Below, one piece after another: positions 15,694-24,136 of a stretch of DNA of 64,000 nt. A model generated the notes under the pieces. That model was not told the origin of the DNA. It did no database searches and was given only the letters and a program-made list of their open reading frames with translations. This DNA is from Hyphomicrobiales bacterium (GTDB lineage: Bacteria > Pseudomonadota > Alphaproteobacteria > Rhizobiales > Xanthobacteraceae), in assembly GCA_016713235.1 (NCBI GenBank), contig JADJPN010000001.1, positions 434,001-498,000 of the forward strand. The letters run 5' to 3'. Positions within the stretch are counted from its first letter, which is position 1. Each line of letters opens with the position of its first letter. A program made the translations under genes and the position numbers.

Positions 15694-17198
15694 GCGAGTT
15701 CGACGAAGCCCTCCTCCGCGCGCAGCGCTATCTTGCGCGTTTCGGCGGCAAAACGCTCGCCCATCTGATCGACGGCAAATCCGTTGCGGGCAGCGGCGGC
15801 ACGTTCGATACCCTTTCTCCGGTCGATAACACGCTGCTTGCTAAAGTTGCACGGGGTACATCCGCGGAAATCGACCAAGCGGCAAAGGCCGCAAAGCGCG
15901 CCTTCGCGAGCTGGCGCAAGGTGAGCGGCGAGAAGCGCCGAGAAATCATGCACAAGATCGCGGACGCGATCGTCGCACGCGCCGACGAGATCGCGCTTGT
16001 CGAATGCATGGATACCGGTCAGCCGATCCGTTACATGAGCAAAGCGGCGCTTCGCGGCGCCGAGAATTTCCGCTTCTATGCCGACCGCGCGCCGCAAGCG
16101 GCGGACGGCCAGTCGCTGCCGACCGGCACCCATCTCAATTACACGACACGCGAACCGATCGGCCCTGTAGGCGTGATCACGCCGTGGAACACGCCGTTCA
16201 TGCTTTCGACCTGGAAGATCGCACCGGCCTTGGCCGCCGGTTGCACCGTCGTGCACAAGCCCGCTGAGTGGAGCCCGCTAACCGCGGCGCTGCTCGCCGA
16301 AATCGCGCTGGAAGCGGGGCTGCCCGCGGGCGTGCTCAATGTCGTCCATGGCTTCGGTGAAGACGCCGGGCGCGCGCTGACCGAACATCCCGATATCAAG
16401 GCGATCGGCTTTGTCGGCGAAACCTCGACCGGCAGCGCAATCATGGCGCAAGGCTCGCAGACCTTGAAACGCGTGCACTTCGAGTTGGGTGGCAAGAACC
16501 CCGTGATCGTGTTCGACGATGCCGATCTCGACCGCGCGCTCGATGCGGTGCTGTTCATGATCTACAGCCTGAACGGCGAACGCTGCACGTCTTCCAGCCG
16601 CGCGCTGGTGCATGCCTCCATATATAAAGAGTTCGCGGCCAAGGCCGCCGAGCGCGTGAGGAAGATTCGCGTGGGACACCCGCTCGATCCCCGCACCGAG
16701 ATCGGTCCGCTCATTCATCCCCGGCATGTGGCGAAAGTGCTTTCCTACGCGGATGCCGCGCGCAGCGACGGCGCGACGGTCGCGGCCGGGGGCATCCGCT
16801 CTTCGCTCGGCGAGAACTATGTCGAGCCGACGCTCTATACGGACGCGCACAACGGCATGAAGATCGCGCAGGAAGAGATTTTCGGGCCCGTGCTCACGAT
16901 GATCCCCTTCGCGGACGAGCAGGAAGCGCTCTCGATTGCAAACGACGTGCGCTACGGCCTCACCGCCTATATCTGGACGCGCGATGTCGGGCGTGCGCAC
17001 CGGGTCGCGCAAGCCGTGGAAGCGGGCATGGTCTGGGTCAATTCCGAGAACGTGCGCCATCTGCCGACACCGTTCGGCGGCGTGAAGTCGTCCGGCATCG
17101 GCCGCGACGGCGGCGACTACAGTTTCGATTTTTACATGGAGACGAAGAATATTGCGATCGCACTCGGCGATCACAAGATCTCCCGTCTCGGCGTCTGA
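15690..17198 (+). CDS. hpaE: 5-carboxymethyl-2-hydroxymuconate semialdehyde dehydrogenase
   Basis: A 502-residue aldehyde dehydrogenase. NAD-binding and catalytic motifs are intact: TPWNTPF (Asn), FELGGKNP (Glu) and LNGERCTSSSR (nucleophilic Cys). It oxidises the semialdehyde from ring cleavage of homoprotocatechuate. The start is GTG 15690, overlapping the hpaF stop by four bases, with AAGGGAG 6 bases upstream. The following gene is hpaD, which makes the HpaE call more specific than a general aldehyde dehydrogenase. Confidence 0.9.
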   Translation: MSEFDEALLRAQRYLARFGGKTLAHLIDGKSVAGSGGTFDTLSPVDNTLLAKVARGTSAEIDQAAKAAKRAFASWRKVSGEKRREIMHKIADAIVARADEIALVECMDTGQPIRYMSKAALRGAENFRFYADRAPQAADGQSLPTGTHLNYTTREPIGPVGVITPWNTPFMLSTWKIAPALAAGCTVVHKPAEWSPLTAALLAEIALEAGLPAGVLNVVHGFGEDAGRALTEHPDIKAIGFVGETSTGSAIMAQGSQTLKRVHFELGGKNPVIVFDDADLDRALDAVLFMIYSLNGERCTSSSRALVHASIYKEFAAKAAERVRKIRVGHPLDPRTEIGPLIHPRHVAKVLSYADAARSDGATVAAGGIRSSLGENYVEPTLYTDAHNGMKIAQEEIFGPVLTMIPFADEQEALSIANDVRYGLTAYIWTRDVGRAHRVAQAVEAGMVWVNSENVRHLPTPFGGVKSSGIGRDGGDYSFDFYMETKNIAIALGDHKISRLGV

Positions 17199-17210
17199 AG
17201 GTAGCCAGCG

Positions 17211-18191
17211 ATGCCCATTCCGAAGCCCGTATTCAACCCGCCCTTCAATGTCGTGCGCGTCTCGCATGTCGAGTTCGGCGTTTCCGACCTCGAACGTTCG
17301 CGCGCCTTTTACGCCGATTGCCTCGGTTATGCGGTCACCGCTACTTATAAAGACGCGATCCATCTGCGCGCGATCGAGGAGCGCAACCATCACTCGATCA
17401 TTTTGAAGAAGGCTGACGCCAAAGCGCGTGCGCTCGGCTTCAAAGTCGGCAGCGAGGAAGATCTCGACCGCGCCAAGCACTGGTTTGAGCAGCAGGGCTT
17501 GCCCGCGAAGTTCGTCGAAATCCCGCATCAGGGCCGCACCCTGCACGCCGCCGACACGCTGGGCATGCCGCTCGAATTTTACTACTCGATGGACCAGGCG
17601 GACTCGCTTCTGCAAAAGTACGGCGAGCATCGCGGCGCACGAATCCAGCGCATCGACCACGTCAACTGCTTCACGCCGGATGTGCAGGAAAGCGTCGATT
17701 TTTATACCAAGCTGGGATTCCGCGCGACGGAGTACACCGAAACCGAAGACTCCGACCCGAAGCTCTGGGCGGTGTGGATGCACCGCAAGGGCAATGTCCA
17801 CGATCTTGCCTTCACCAACGGCTACGGCCCGAAGCTGCACCACATCGGCGTCTGGACTGCGACGCCAATGGATATTCTCAATATCTGCGACGTGATGGCG
17901 ACAACCGGGTTCCTGAAGAACATGGAGCGCGGGCCGGGGCGCCACGGAATCTCGAACGCCTTCTTCTTATATGTGCGCGATCCGGACGGTCATCGTGTCG
18001 AACTCTTCACCAGCGACTATCTCACCGCCGATCCCGATCACGCCCCGATCCGCTGGACCTTGCGCGATCCGCAGCGGCAAACGCTGTGGGGCCATCCGGC
18101 ACCGCAGTCATGGTTCGAGGAAGGTTCGGAGTTTCCGGGTGTCGCAGTGAAAGAACCCGCGCTGAAAGCGCAGCCGATCGTCGCGCGCTAG
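17211..18191 (+). CDS. hpaD: Homoprotocatechuate 2,3-dioxygenase (type I extradiol)
   Basis: A 326-residue enzyme that opens the ring of 3,4-dihydroxyphenylacetate. Two vicinal-oxygen-chelate modules are seen (about 17-140 and 148-290). The metal ligands are in the second: His150 (RIDHVNCF), His210 or His211 (LHHIGVW) and Glu264 (HRVELFTSDY). Length and C-terminal extension match Brevibacterium/Arthrobacter-type enzymes. It starts 12 bases after hpaE and ends the operon. The hydroxylase (hpaBC) and later steps (hpaH, hpaI) are not in the window. Confidence 0.92.
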   Translation: MPIPKPVFNPPFNVVRVSHVEFGVSDLERSRAFYADCLGYAVTATYKDAIHLRAIEERNHHSIILKKADAKARALGFKVGSEEDLDRAKHWFEQQGLPAKFVEIPHQGRTLHAADTLGMPLEFYYSMDQADSLLQKYGEHRGARIQRIDHVNCFTPDVQESVDFYTKLGFRATEYTETEDSDPKLWAVWMHRKGNVHDLAFTNGYGPKLHHIGVWTATPMDILNICDVMATTGFLKNMERGPGRHGISNAFFLYVRDPDGHRVELFTSDYLTADPDHAPIRWTLRDPQRQTLWGHPAPQSWFEEGSEFPGVAVKEPALKAQPIVAR

Positions 18192-18239
18192 CGCGTGATC
18201 CCGAAAAGTGGATACCGGTTTTCGGACAAGGTCACGCGC
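18191..18239. repeat. Intergenic hairpin repeat of the Rhizobiales type
   Basis: Outer arms GCGCGTGA (18191-18198) and TCACGCGC (18232-18239) enclose CCCGAAAAGTGGATACCGGTTTTCGG, which itself can pair (CCGAAAA with TTTTCGG). From memory this sequence, with a GCGTGATCCCGAAAAGTGG start, is a dispersed repeat in many Rhizobiales genomes. It lies between the convergent hpaD and tadD genes. Confidence 0.6.
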
Positions 18240-18247
18240 CAATAAAA

Positions 18248-18883
18248 CTAGCGCGCGTTACGAATCGAGTCCTCCAGAAGATCGATGTTGTTCTGGATGT
18301 AGCGGTTGTTCGGGTCTTTGGATTTGGCTTCCGCGAGCTTGACGCGTGCGTTCTTGTAGTCGCCGCGCAGAATGTACGAGTAGCCGTGATTGTTGAGTAG
18401 CTCCGGCGTCGCGCCGCGAATGGCGAAAGCCTGGCTGTACGCTCGATCGGCGAGATCGAAGCGGCGCAGCTTGTCATAGGAAGCGGCCAAACCCATCCAG
18501 GCTTCGGCATTCTGCGGCGCAGCCTCGACCGCGCGGCGGAAGTGGCGTTCGGCAAGGCCGAAATTCTGCTCGCGATAATGCTTCTTGCCGAGCTTGATAT
18601 CGTCGGCTGGGTTGTTTCCAGCCAATGCCTCGCCGCGCGGCGTGTTGTTCAGCGGATTGTTGTAAACCGGCCGCTGCTCAGCGGCAGGCGGCTGCGCAAC
18701 AAATTCCTGCTCTTCGAAACTGTTGGCTTGCGGTGCCGGTGGCTGATCGAGCGCGGCATTCGCGGCCGGCGCGGGCTGCTCGAACGAGCCGAACAAATCG
18801 AAGGAGCCGTCGGTTTTGCAGCCGGCAAGCGTCAGGGCAAGGAAAGCAGCAAAGAGGACCGAACGCGCGGCTACGATACGCAT
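18248..18883 (-). CDS. tadD: TadD-like TPR lipoprotein
   Basis: A 211-residue protein starting at ATG 18883 with a lipoprotein signal (LALTLAGC lipobox, Cys at about 22). A Pro/Ala/Gln-rich linker follows, then about three tetratricopeptide repeats (residues 95-205). TadD is the outer-membrane pilotin-like part of Tad secretion. It is the last gene of the minus-strand Tad set, 133 bp after tadC. Confidence 0.8.
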   Translation of the reverse strand: MRIVAARSVLFAAFLALTLAGCKTDGSFDLFGSFEQPAPAANAALDQPPAPQANSFEEQEFVAQPPAAEQRPVYNNPLNNTPRGEALAGNNPADDIKLGKKHYREQNFGLAERHFRRAVEAAPQNAEAWMGLAASYDKLRRFDLADRAYSQAFAIRGATPELLNNHGYSYILRGDYKNARVKLAEAKSKDPNNRYIQNNIDLLEDSIRNAR

Positions 18884-19016
18884 ATCTACACAACCCGGGT
18901 TATCGAAGCGCTGAGTGCTTCGCGCCGGTGCGCCACGGCGCGGCGATCCCGGTCGGACCCTCACGGGAAGAAGCCTAAAACTAGGGGGTAAACAAACCAT
19001 TGCGGGAGCAATCCTG

Positions 19017-19997
19017 TCAGAACGGGCCAAATTTCACGCGGATATAGGCGGGCAACATCGTGACGATGATGAGCACCGGGAAAATACAGAGCACGAGCGG
19101 CACCGACAGTTTGGCGGGCAAGCTGTAAGCCTTCTCCTCCGCCGAAGAGAGCCGCTTGTGGCGCATGTCGTCGGAATAGACGCGTAGCGCATCGGTCAGG
19201 CTGGAGCCGAGTTCGGCGGACTGCTGCAGCAGCGTCGCGAATTGCCGCGCCTCTTCCAGCCCGAGGCGATCCGCGAGATGCTCCAGCGCTTCGCTCAGTG
19301 TACGGCCGGCGCGAATCTCGAGCGTCGCCATGTGAATGTTTGCGCTAAGCGACGGGTAAGAGTCCGAAAGCTCCCGCCCGACGCGATCGAGCGAAGCCTC
19401 CATGGAAAGTCCGGCGTCGGCGCAAACGACCAAGAGATCCATGAAATCCGGGAAGCCCGCGCGATGTTCGTTCTGGCGGCCCTTGATGCGCCGATCGAGA
19501 TAAAGGCTCGGCGCCATGTAGCCCATCATCCCGGCGCAAAGCACGCTCATCCAGAACCAGCTCGGCGTCAGCTCAGGCAGCAATAGCGGGACGACCGGCA
19601 TCGCAATCGCGGCAAAAACAACCGCGAGCGCCGTGCGCGCGATGAAGAAGAAACCGGATGCACGGGCGTCCAGAATTCCCGCCTCGATCAGGCGGCGGCG
19701 CAGCACTTTCAGGTTCGCGTTGTCGGCGGACGCATAGTGCTTGGTCGTATACTCGACCAGCTTCTGCGCGGCCTCGATGCTCGCATAGCGCAGCGAGCGC
19801 TTGTCGGACTGAGAACTTGCGCGGCCGGGCACTTCGACTGCGATCGCGGAGGCGCGGCGCTTCAGTTCCACGCGGTTCTTCACGGCGGACATGATGCCGA
19901 GCGAGAGCGCAGCCACGGCGAAGAAAATCAATGCGCTGACCAAGGTCACCGGATTGCTGCCTACCAGCGGCGCGAGCGAGGAATAGATGCCGTCCAT
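19017..19997 (-). CDS. tadC: TadC inner-membrane platform protein
   Basis: A 326-residue T2SS-F-domain protein with an N-terminal membrane segment (about 17-37), a pair near 117-165 and a C-terminal one near 295-318. The cytoplasmic part holds the family motif DFMDLLVVCADAGLSMEASL. With TadB it forms the inner-membrane platform of the Tad pilus machine. It starts 4 bases after the tadB stop. Confidence 0.9.
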   Translation of the reverse strand: MDGIYSSLAPLVGSNPVTLVSALIFFAVAALSLGIMSAVKNRVELKRRASAIAVEVPGRASSQSDKRSLRYASIEAAQKLVEYTTKHYASADNANLKVLRRRLIEAGILDARASGFFFIARTALAVVFAAIAMPVVPLLLPELTPSWFWMSVLCAGMMGYMAPSLYLDRRIKGRQNEHRAGFPDFMDLLVVCADAGLSMEASLDRVGRELSDSYPSLSANIHMATLEIRAGRTLSEALEHLADRLGLEEARQFATLLQQSAELGSSLTDALRVYSDDMRHKRLSSAEEKAYSLPAKLSVPLVLCIFPVLIIVTMLPAYIRVKFGPF

Positions 19998-20001
19998 CGC
20001 G

Positions 20002-20970
20002 CTAGATCCTGAAGTTCACGAGACGCCACATGATGTAGTTGCCGGTCAGCATCCATGCGGCGGCGCAGCCAAGAACGACTTTGGTCAGATCGACGTGCCA
20101 GACCTTGCCGTAGAAGTCCGGCGTCATGCCTTGCAGGATCGAGAACATCGCAATCGGCAGCCCGGAGAGAATGATCGCCGAGTATTTTCCTTCCGCCGCG
20201 AGCGCCTTGACCTTGCGCCGCATCTTGAAGCGCAGGCGGATGATCGCGGAGAGGTTTTGTAAGATTTCGCTCAAGTTACCGCCGGTCGAGCCCTGAATGG
20301 CGACCGCGGTGACGAATAGCGGAAGATCGTCCTGCCCTACCCGGAAAAAAAGCGAGCGCATCGCGGTTTCCAGATCGGCGCCATAGGTCACTTCATCGGA
20401 CACGATGCCGAACTCCGAACCGATCGGGTCCGGCATTTCGCGTGCGACCATCGAGATTGCGACCGGCACCGGATGACCCGCCTTGAGGCTTCGCACGATG
20501 ATGTCGATGGCGTCGGGAAACTGCGCGCCGAATGCCTTGTGGCGCTTGCCCCGCTTGATCCGCAACACCATGAGCGGGAGCAAGGTCGAGCAGAACGCGG
20601 CGGCGATCAATGCGTGCAGCAGGTTGTCGCGCAGGATCCAGACCCCGGCGAAGGAAAGCACGAAGATGAAGGCGCAGATGACCGCGAGTTTTCCGACCGA
20701 AAGCTTGAGCCCCGATTGCAGGACAAGCCGGTTCAGCGATGTGAATGCGCTGGAGTACGTACCAGCTGCGGTCAACGAGCGCTCGCGCCGAAGCTGCACG
20801 AGAATCTGCTCGCGGTTCGGCTGGTTCTTCATCAGCCGCAGACGGCGATTGAGCTGACTGCGATAAGACGCCTTGTTGTAGAAAAAAAGATAAGCCGCTT
20901 CCGCGATCAGAATCACGGAGACCGCGGCCAGAAAATAGAAAAGATGAAGCTGGTCGATGTCGAACGGCAT
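20002..20970 (-). CDS. tadB: TadB inner-membrane platform protein
   Basis: A 322-residue T2SS-F-domain protein starting at ATG 20970, 5 bases after the cpaF stop. It has one membrane segment near the N-terminus, two near 100-140 and two near the C-terminus; the cytoplasmic part has FPDAIDIIVRSLKAGHPVP. The reading frame is open further upstream inside cpaF, but that part has no homology and is a shadow. Confidence 0.9.
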   Translation of the reverse strand: MPFDIDQLHLFYFLAAVSVILIAEAAYLFFYNKASYRSQLNRRLRLMKNQPNREQILVQLRRERSLTAAGTYSSAFTSLNRLVLQSGLKLSVGKLAVICAFIFVLSFAGVWILRDNLLHALIAAAFCSTLLPLMVLRIKRGKRHKAFGAQFPDAIDIIVRSLKAGHPVPVAISMVAREMPDPIGSEFGIVSDEVTYGADLETAMRSLFFRVGQDDLPLFVTAVAIQGSTGGNLSEILQNLSAIIRLRFKMRRKVKALAAEGKYSAIILSGLPIAMFSILQGMTPDFYGKVWHVDLTKVVLGCAAAWMLTGNYIMWRLVNFRI

Positions 20971-20975
20971 CGCGA

Positions 20976-22403
20976 TCACAAGGCCTGCGCGGGATCGAAA
21001 TAAGCGCCGGGAATATTGATCCCGCGCGCGACCAGTTCGGTGAGGAAGCGCGGGCGAACGCCGGTCGCCTGAAAATGCCCCTCGACGGTGCCGTCGGCGG
21101 CGGTTCCGGTGCGCACGTATTTGTAGATTTCCTGCATTTGCAGGATGTCGCCTTCCATGCCCGTGATCTCGGCCATGCTGGTCACTTTGCGCTTGCCGTC
21201 GGACATGCGCTGCAACTGCACGATCATGCGAACGGCGGAAGCGATCTGACCGCGGATCGAAGCAATCGTCATCGGCATGCCGGCCATGCCGATCATCTGC
21301 TCGAGACGGGAAATCGCCTCGCGCGGCGCGTTGGCGTGAATCGTCGCCATCGAACCTTCGTGGCCGGTGTTCATCGCCTGTAACATATCGAATGCTTCTT
21401 CGCCGCGGCATTCGCCGAGAATGATGCGGTCGGGGCGCATACGCAGCGCATTCTTGACAAGTTCGCGCTGGCGAATTTCGCCCTTGCCTTCGATATTCGG
21501 CGGCCGCGTTTCCATGCGGCCGACATGCGGCTGCTGAAGCTGCAATTCGGCGGCGTCTTCGATGGTGACGAGACGCTCCTTCTCCGAGATGAATGCGGAG
21601 AGCGCGTTCAACATGGTGGTCTTGCCCGAACCGGTACCGCCGGAGATCAGCAGTGTCACGCGCGCTTTCACGGCGGCGGCGAGCACTTCTGCCATCTGCG
21701 GACGGATCGCGCCGATGTCGATCAGCTTGTTCAGGTTGAACGGCTTCTTCGAAAACTTGCGGATCGAGACGAGCGGGCCGTCCACTGCAATCGGACGGAT
21801 CGCGACGTTGACGCGCGAGCCGTCGAGCAAGCGCGCGTCGCAAAGCGGATGCGACTCGTCCACGCGGCGGCCGACCGCGGAGACGATCTTGTTCACGATG
21901 CGAAGAAGATGCGGCTCGTCCTTGAAGCGGACTGGGGTCGATTCGAGCATGCCCAGACGTTCGACGAAAACGCTCTCCGGCCCGTTGATCAGAATGTCGT
22001 TGATGGTCGGATCCTTGAGCAGCGGCTCGATCGGGCCGAGGCCCACCATCTCGTCGAGAATCTCGCTCACGAAGTCGTCGAGCTCGTTCGCTTTCAGCGC
22101 GATACGCTCGGCCCGCGTGAACTGCGAGACCATGTTGTAGACCTGCCGGCGGACCTCGTCCTCCGGCATCTTGTCCATCGCGGAGAGATTGAACTCCTCG
22201 ATCACCTTGCGATGCAGCCGCACTTTGGCATCCAGCATCTTGCTCGTGAGCAGGAGGTTCTGCGCGCCGGCGGGCTCCGGCTCGGGGGAGTTCGCGAGAT
22301 CATCGAGCAGCGACGGCTCCAGTTGCGGAGCCTCGATCACCGGCAAAGCCGAAGACGACTGCGGCGCCGCGTTCCGTGCGCTGAAACGTCCGAGTACGGC
22401 CAT
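20976..22403 (-). CDS. cpaF: CpaF/TadA pilus assembly ATPase
   Basis: A 475-residue secretion ATPase that powers Tad pilus extension. It has a long N-terminal helical domain (about 55-120), then the nucleotide-binding core with Walker A GGTGSGKTT (255-263), an Asp box, and RPDRIILGECRGEEAFDML as Walker B region. The His box lies in TGHEGSMATIHANAP. All catalytic motifs are present. It starts 6 bases after the cpaE stop. Confidence 0.95.
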   Translation of the reverse strand: MAVLGRFSARNAAPQSSSALPVIEAPQLEPSLLDDLANSPEPEPAGAQNLLLTSKMLDAKVRLHRKVIEEFNLSAMDKMPEDEVRRQVYNMVSQFTRAERIALKANELDDFVSEILDEMVGLGPIEPLLKDPTINDILINGPESVFVERLGMLESTPVRFKDEPHLLRIVNKIVSAVGRRVDESHPLCDARLLDGSRVNVAIRPIAVDGPLVSIRKFSKKPFNLNKLIDIGAIRPQMAEVLAAAVKARVTLLISGGTGSGKTTMLNALSAFISEKERLVTIEDAAELQLQQPHVGRMETRPPNIEGKGEIRQRELVKNALRMRPDRIILGECRGEEAFDMLQAMNTGHEGSMATIHANAPREAISRLEQMIGMAGMPMTIASIRGQIASAVRMIVQLQRMSDGKRKVTSMAEITGMEGDILQMQEIYKYVRTGTAADGTVEGHFQATGVRPRFLTELVARGINIPGAYFDPAQAL

Positions 22404-22409
22404 CGTCTG

Positions 22410-23609
22410 TTATCCCGTCTTCCTGAACAGTCGCGAAAATCCGCCCGCCTGCTTGGCGTCCTTCGCCGGGGGCAGAATGAGTTTCTTCAGCGCCAGCACG
22501 ACATTGTTGCCCGGCTTCACTTCTTCGAGCGGGATACCCCGGTCGATCGCCTCGCGGACGATGCGGAAGTTATTCGGGACCGAACCTGCGAAGGCGCCGC
22601 CGAGCGCGGCTTGAATATCCGTGAGGCGAAGACCCGAATCGAACATTCGCGACTCGAAGCGGTTCACGATCACTTGCGGGTTCGCGCTTTCGCCGAGACG
22701 CTCGCCGATTGCCGAGACGAGCTTCTTTGCGTGACGCAGTCCGGGGATCGTCATTTCGCTCACGATGAAAAGCTTGTTCGAGCCGAGCAGGACGCTGTCG
22801 GTCCAGGGGAACCACGTGCGCGGCATGTCGATCACGACATAGCGGAAATGCGATGAGACGAGATCGAGCAGCCGCGTCACCATCACGGGGTCGAAAGAAC
22901 GCATTTCAGCGGGGCGGTTCGGCGCCGCGATGACCGAAAGGCCCGAAGCGTGATGCGTGAGCATTACTTCAAGCAGATGCCGGTCGAGACGTTCCGGGCG
23001 CGGCTCGATCTCGCTCAGGTCGAGGCGCGGCTCGATGTCGAGGTAATCCGCGACGGCGCCGTGCTGAAAATCGAGATCGACGAGACAGGTCGAAGACCCG
23101 CCGCGCGTCGAGCCCTGCAAAAGCAACGCGGATTGAATGGCGATCGAGGTGACCCCAACGCCGCCGGCCGACGGCAGGAAGGTGAAGATCTCCGCTTCGT
23201 TCGCGGACTCGCCCTGTGCCGGCTTCCTCGCCGCGCGCGCGCAAGCCCGCACGAGTTCGATTGGCGCGACCGGCTTTACAAGAAAATCCGCCACGCGAAT
23301 TTGCAGCAAGCGGCGCGCAACATTCTCGTCAAAAACCTGGGTCACGACGACCGCCGGTGCGCTGCCGGGTTTCATGGTCATCCGCGACAAAGCCGCGATC
23401 TGCGCTTCGTTTGAAGCGTCGAGATCGACAATGAAGACGGCAGCGCCTTCGAGCGGCGCGTCGTCGATTTGCGTGAGATCGCTCTCCAGCATTTCGAGCG
23501 AAATTTGAAGCTGCGACGAGAACGTGTTTTCGACCATCTGCCGGAACTGTTGGTCCGACGAGATGGTGACGACGTGCGTCGTGCCGCTTTTCCTGCCGAA
23601 TTCGCTCAT
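22410..23609 (-). CDS. cpaE: CpaE/TadZ-like pilus localisation protein
   Basis: A 399-residue protein with a receiver-like N-terminal domain (about 10-130) and a MinD/ParA-like ATPase domain (about 140-395). The loop reads PSAGGVGVTS, so the Lys residues of the canonical KGGVGKT signature are absent, as is common in CpaE. It probably positions the pilus machine at a pole. ATG 23609 has GGCGGA about 7 bases upstream; a TTG at 23624 is an in-frame alternative. A terminator-like hairpin upstream suggests it starts a new transcript with cpaF-tadBCD. Confidence 0.85.
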   Translation of the reverse strand: MSEFGRKSGTTHVVTISSDQQFRQMVENTFSSQLQISLEMLESDLTQIDDAPLEGAAVFIVDLDASNEAQIAALSRMTMKPGSAPAVVVTQVFDENVARRLLQIRVADFLVKPVAPIELVRACARAARKPAQGESANEAEIFTFLPSAGGVGVTSIAIQSALLLQGSTRGGSSTCLVDLDFQHGAVADYLDIEPRLDLSEIEPRPERLDRHLLEVMLTHHASGLSVIAAPNRPAEMRSFDPVMVTRLLDLVSSHFRYVVIDMPRTWFPWTDSVLLGSNKLFIVSEMTIPGLRHAKKLVSAIGERLGESANPQVIVNRFESRMFDSGLRLTDIQAALGGAFAGSVPNNFRIVREAIDRGIPLEEVKPGNNVVLALKKLILPPAKDAKQAGGFSRLFRKTG

Positions 23610-23763
23610 TATTGCGTCCGCCAAATCCCCGGGCCTCTTCCCGCTTTTTCGCGGGTCTTTGTTTTGTCGGAAAGTTGTAGCGCAGGCGCCTTTCGGCAGA
23701 ATGAAATTGAGAAATTGAATTGAATAGAACTTTAACGATTGTAATTACGGCGAAGAAAGAAAC

Positions 23764-23790
23764 ACCCCGCCGGCGCAAAGCGCGGCGGGG
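23764..23790 (-). terminator. Terminator after the cpaBCD unit
   Basis: On the minus strand an 8-bp stem (23783-23790 with 23765-23772) is followed by TGTTTCTTTCTTC. It lies about 30 bases after the cpaD-like stop and before cpaE. Confidence 0.6.
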
Positions 23791-23821
23791 CGTAATGAAT
23801 TCTCAGATATGGCGAAGCTGC

Positions 23822-24136
23822 TTACTTGTTTTCGCCTGCCGCCGGGCTCGTCGAAATCTCGATCGAGCTTGTGCCGAGACCGCGCGGCGGCGTGACCTTG
23901 CCTTCTTTGTAGCGCTGGATCGCCGGCTGAATTTTTTCGCCGTTGGTCAGGATCTCGCGGTTCGCGGCATGACGCGGCCACGGGTCGATGGTCTGCACCG
24001 CGATGTTGCTGGCATTCGCGTTGCTTGCCGAAAGACGAATCGCGTCGCGGCGGTCGTAATAAGTATCGGAGCACGCGCCGAGCACGAGCGAGAATGCGAG
24101 CGCAATGCCCACGGGCTTGAAGAGATTAGTTGGCAT
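23822..24136 (-). CDS. cpaD: CpaD-like small lipoprotein
   Basis: A 104-residue protein starting at ATG 24136, overlapping the cpaC 3' end by 11 bases. It has a lipobox (FSLVLGAC, Cys at about 22) and the segment DTYYDRRDAIRLSA followed by IAVQTIDPWPRHA. It sits where cpaD is found in related loci and matches its N-terminal core. It is only about half the length of Caulobacter CpaD. It is probably an outer-membrane partner of the CpaC secretin. Confidence 0.7.
   Translation of the reverse strand: MPTNLFKPVGIALAFSLVLGACSDTYYDRRDAIRLSASNANASNIAVQTIDPWPRHAANREILTNGEKIQPAIQRYKEGKVTPPRGLGTSSIEISTSPAAGENK

Noticed and set aside
20971..21843. Upstream in-frame extension of tadB
   Set aside because: It lies inside cpaF and reads as Arg/Ser-rich shadow; the TadB start MPFDIDQLHLF at 20970 fits the family.
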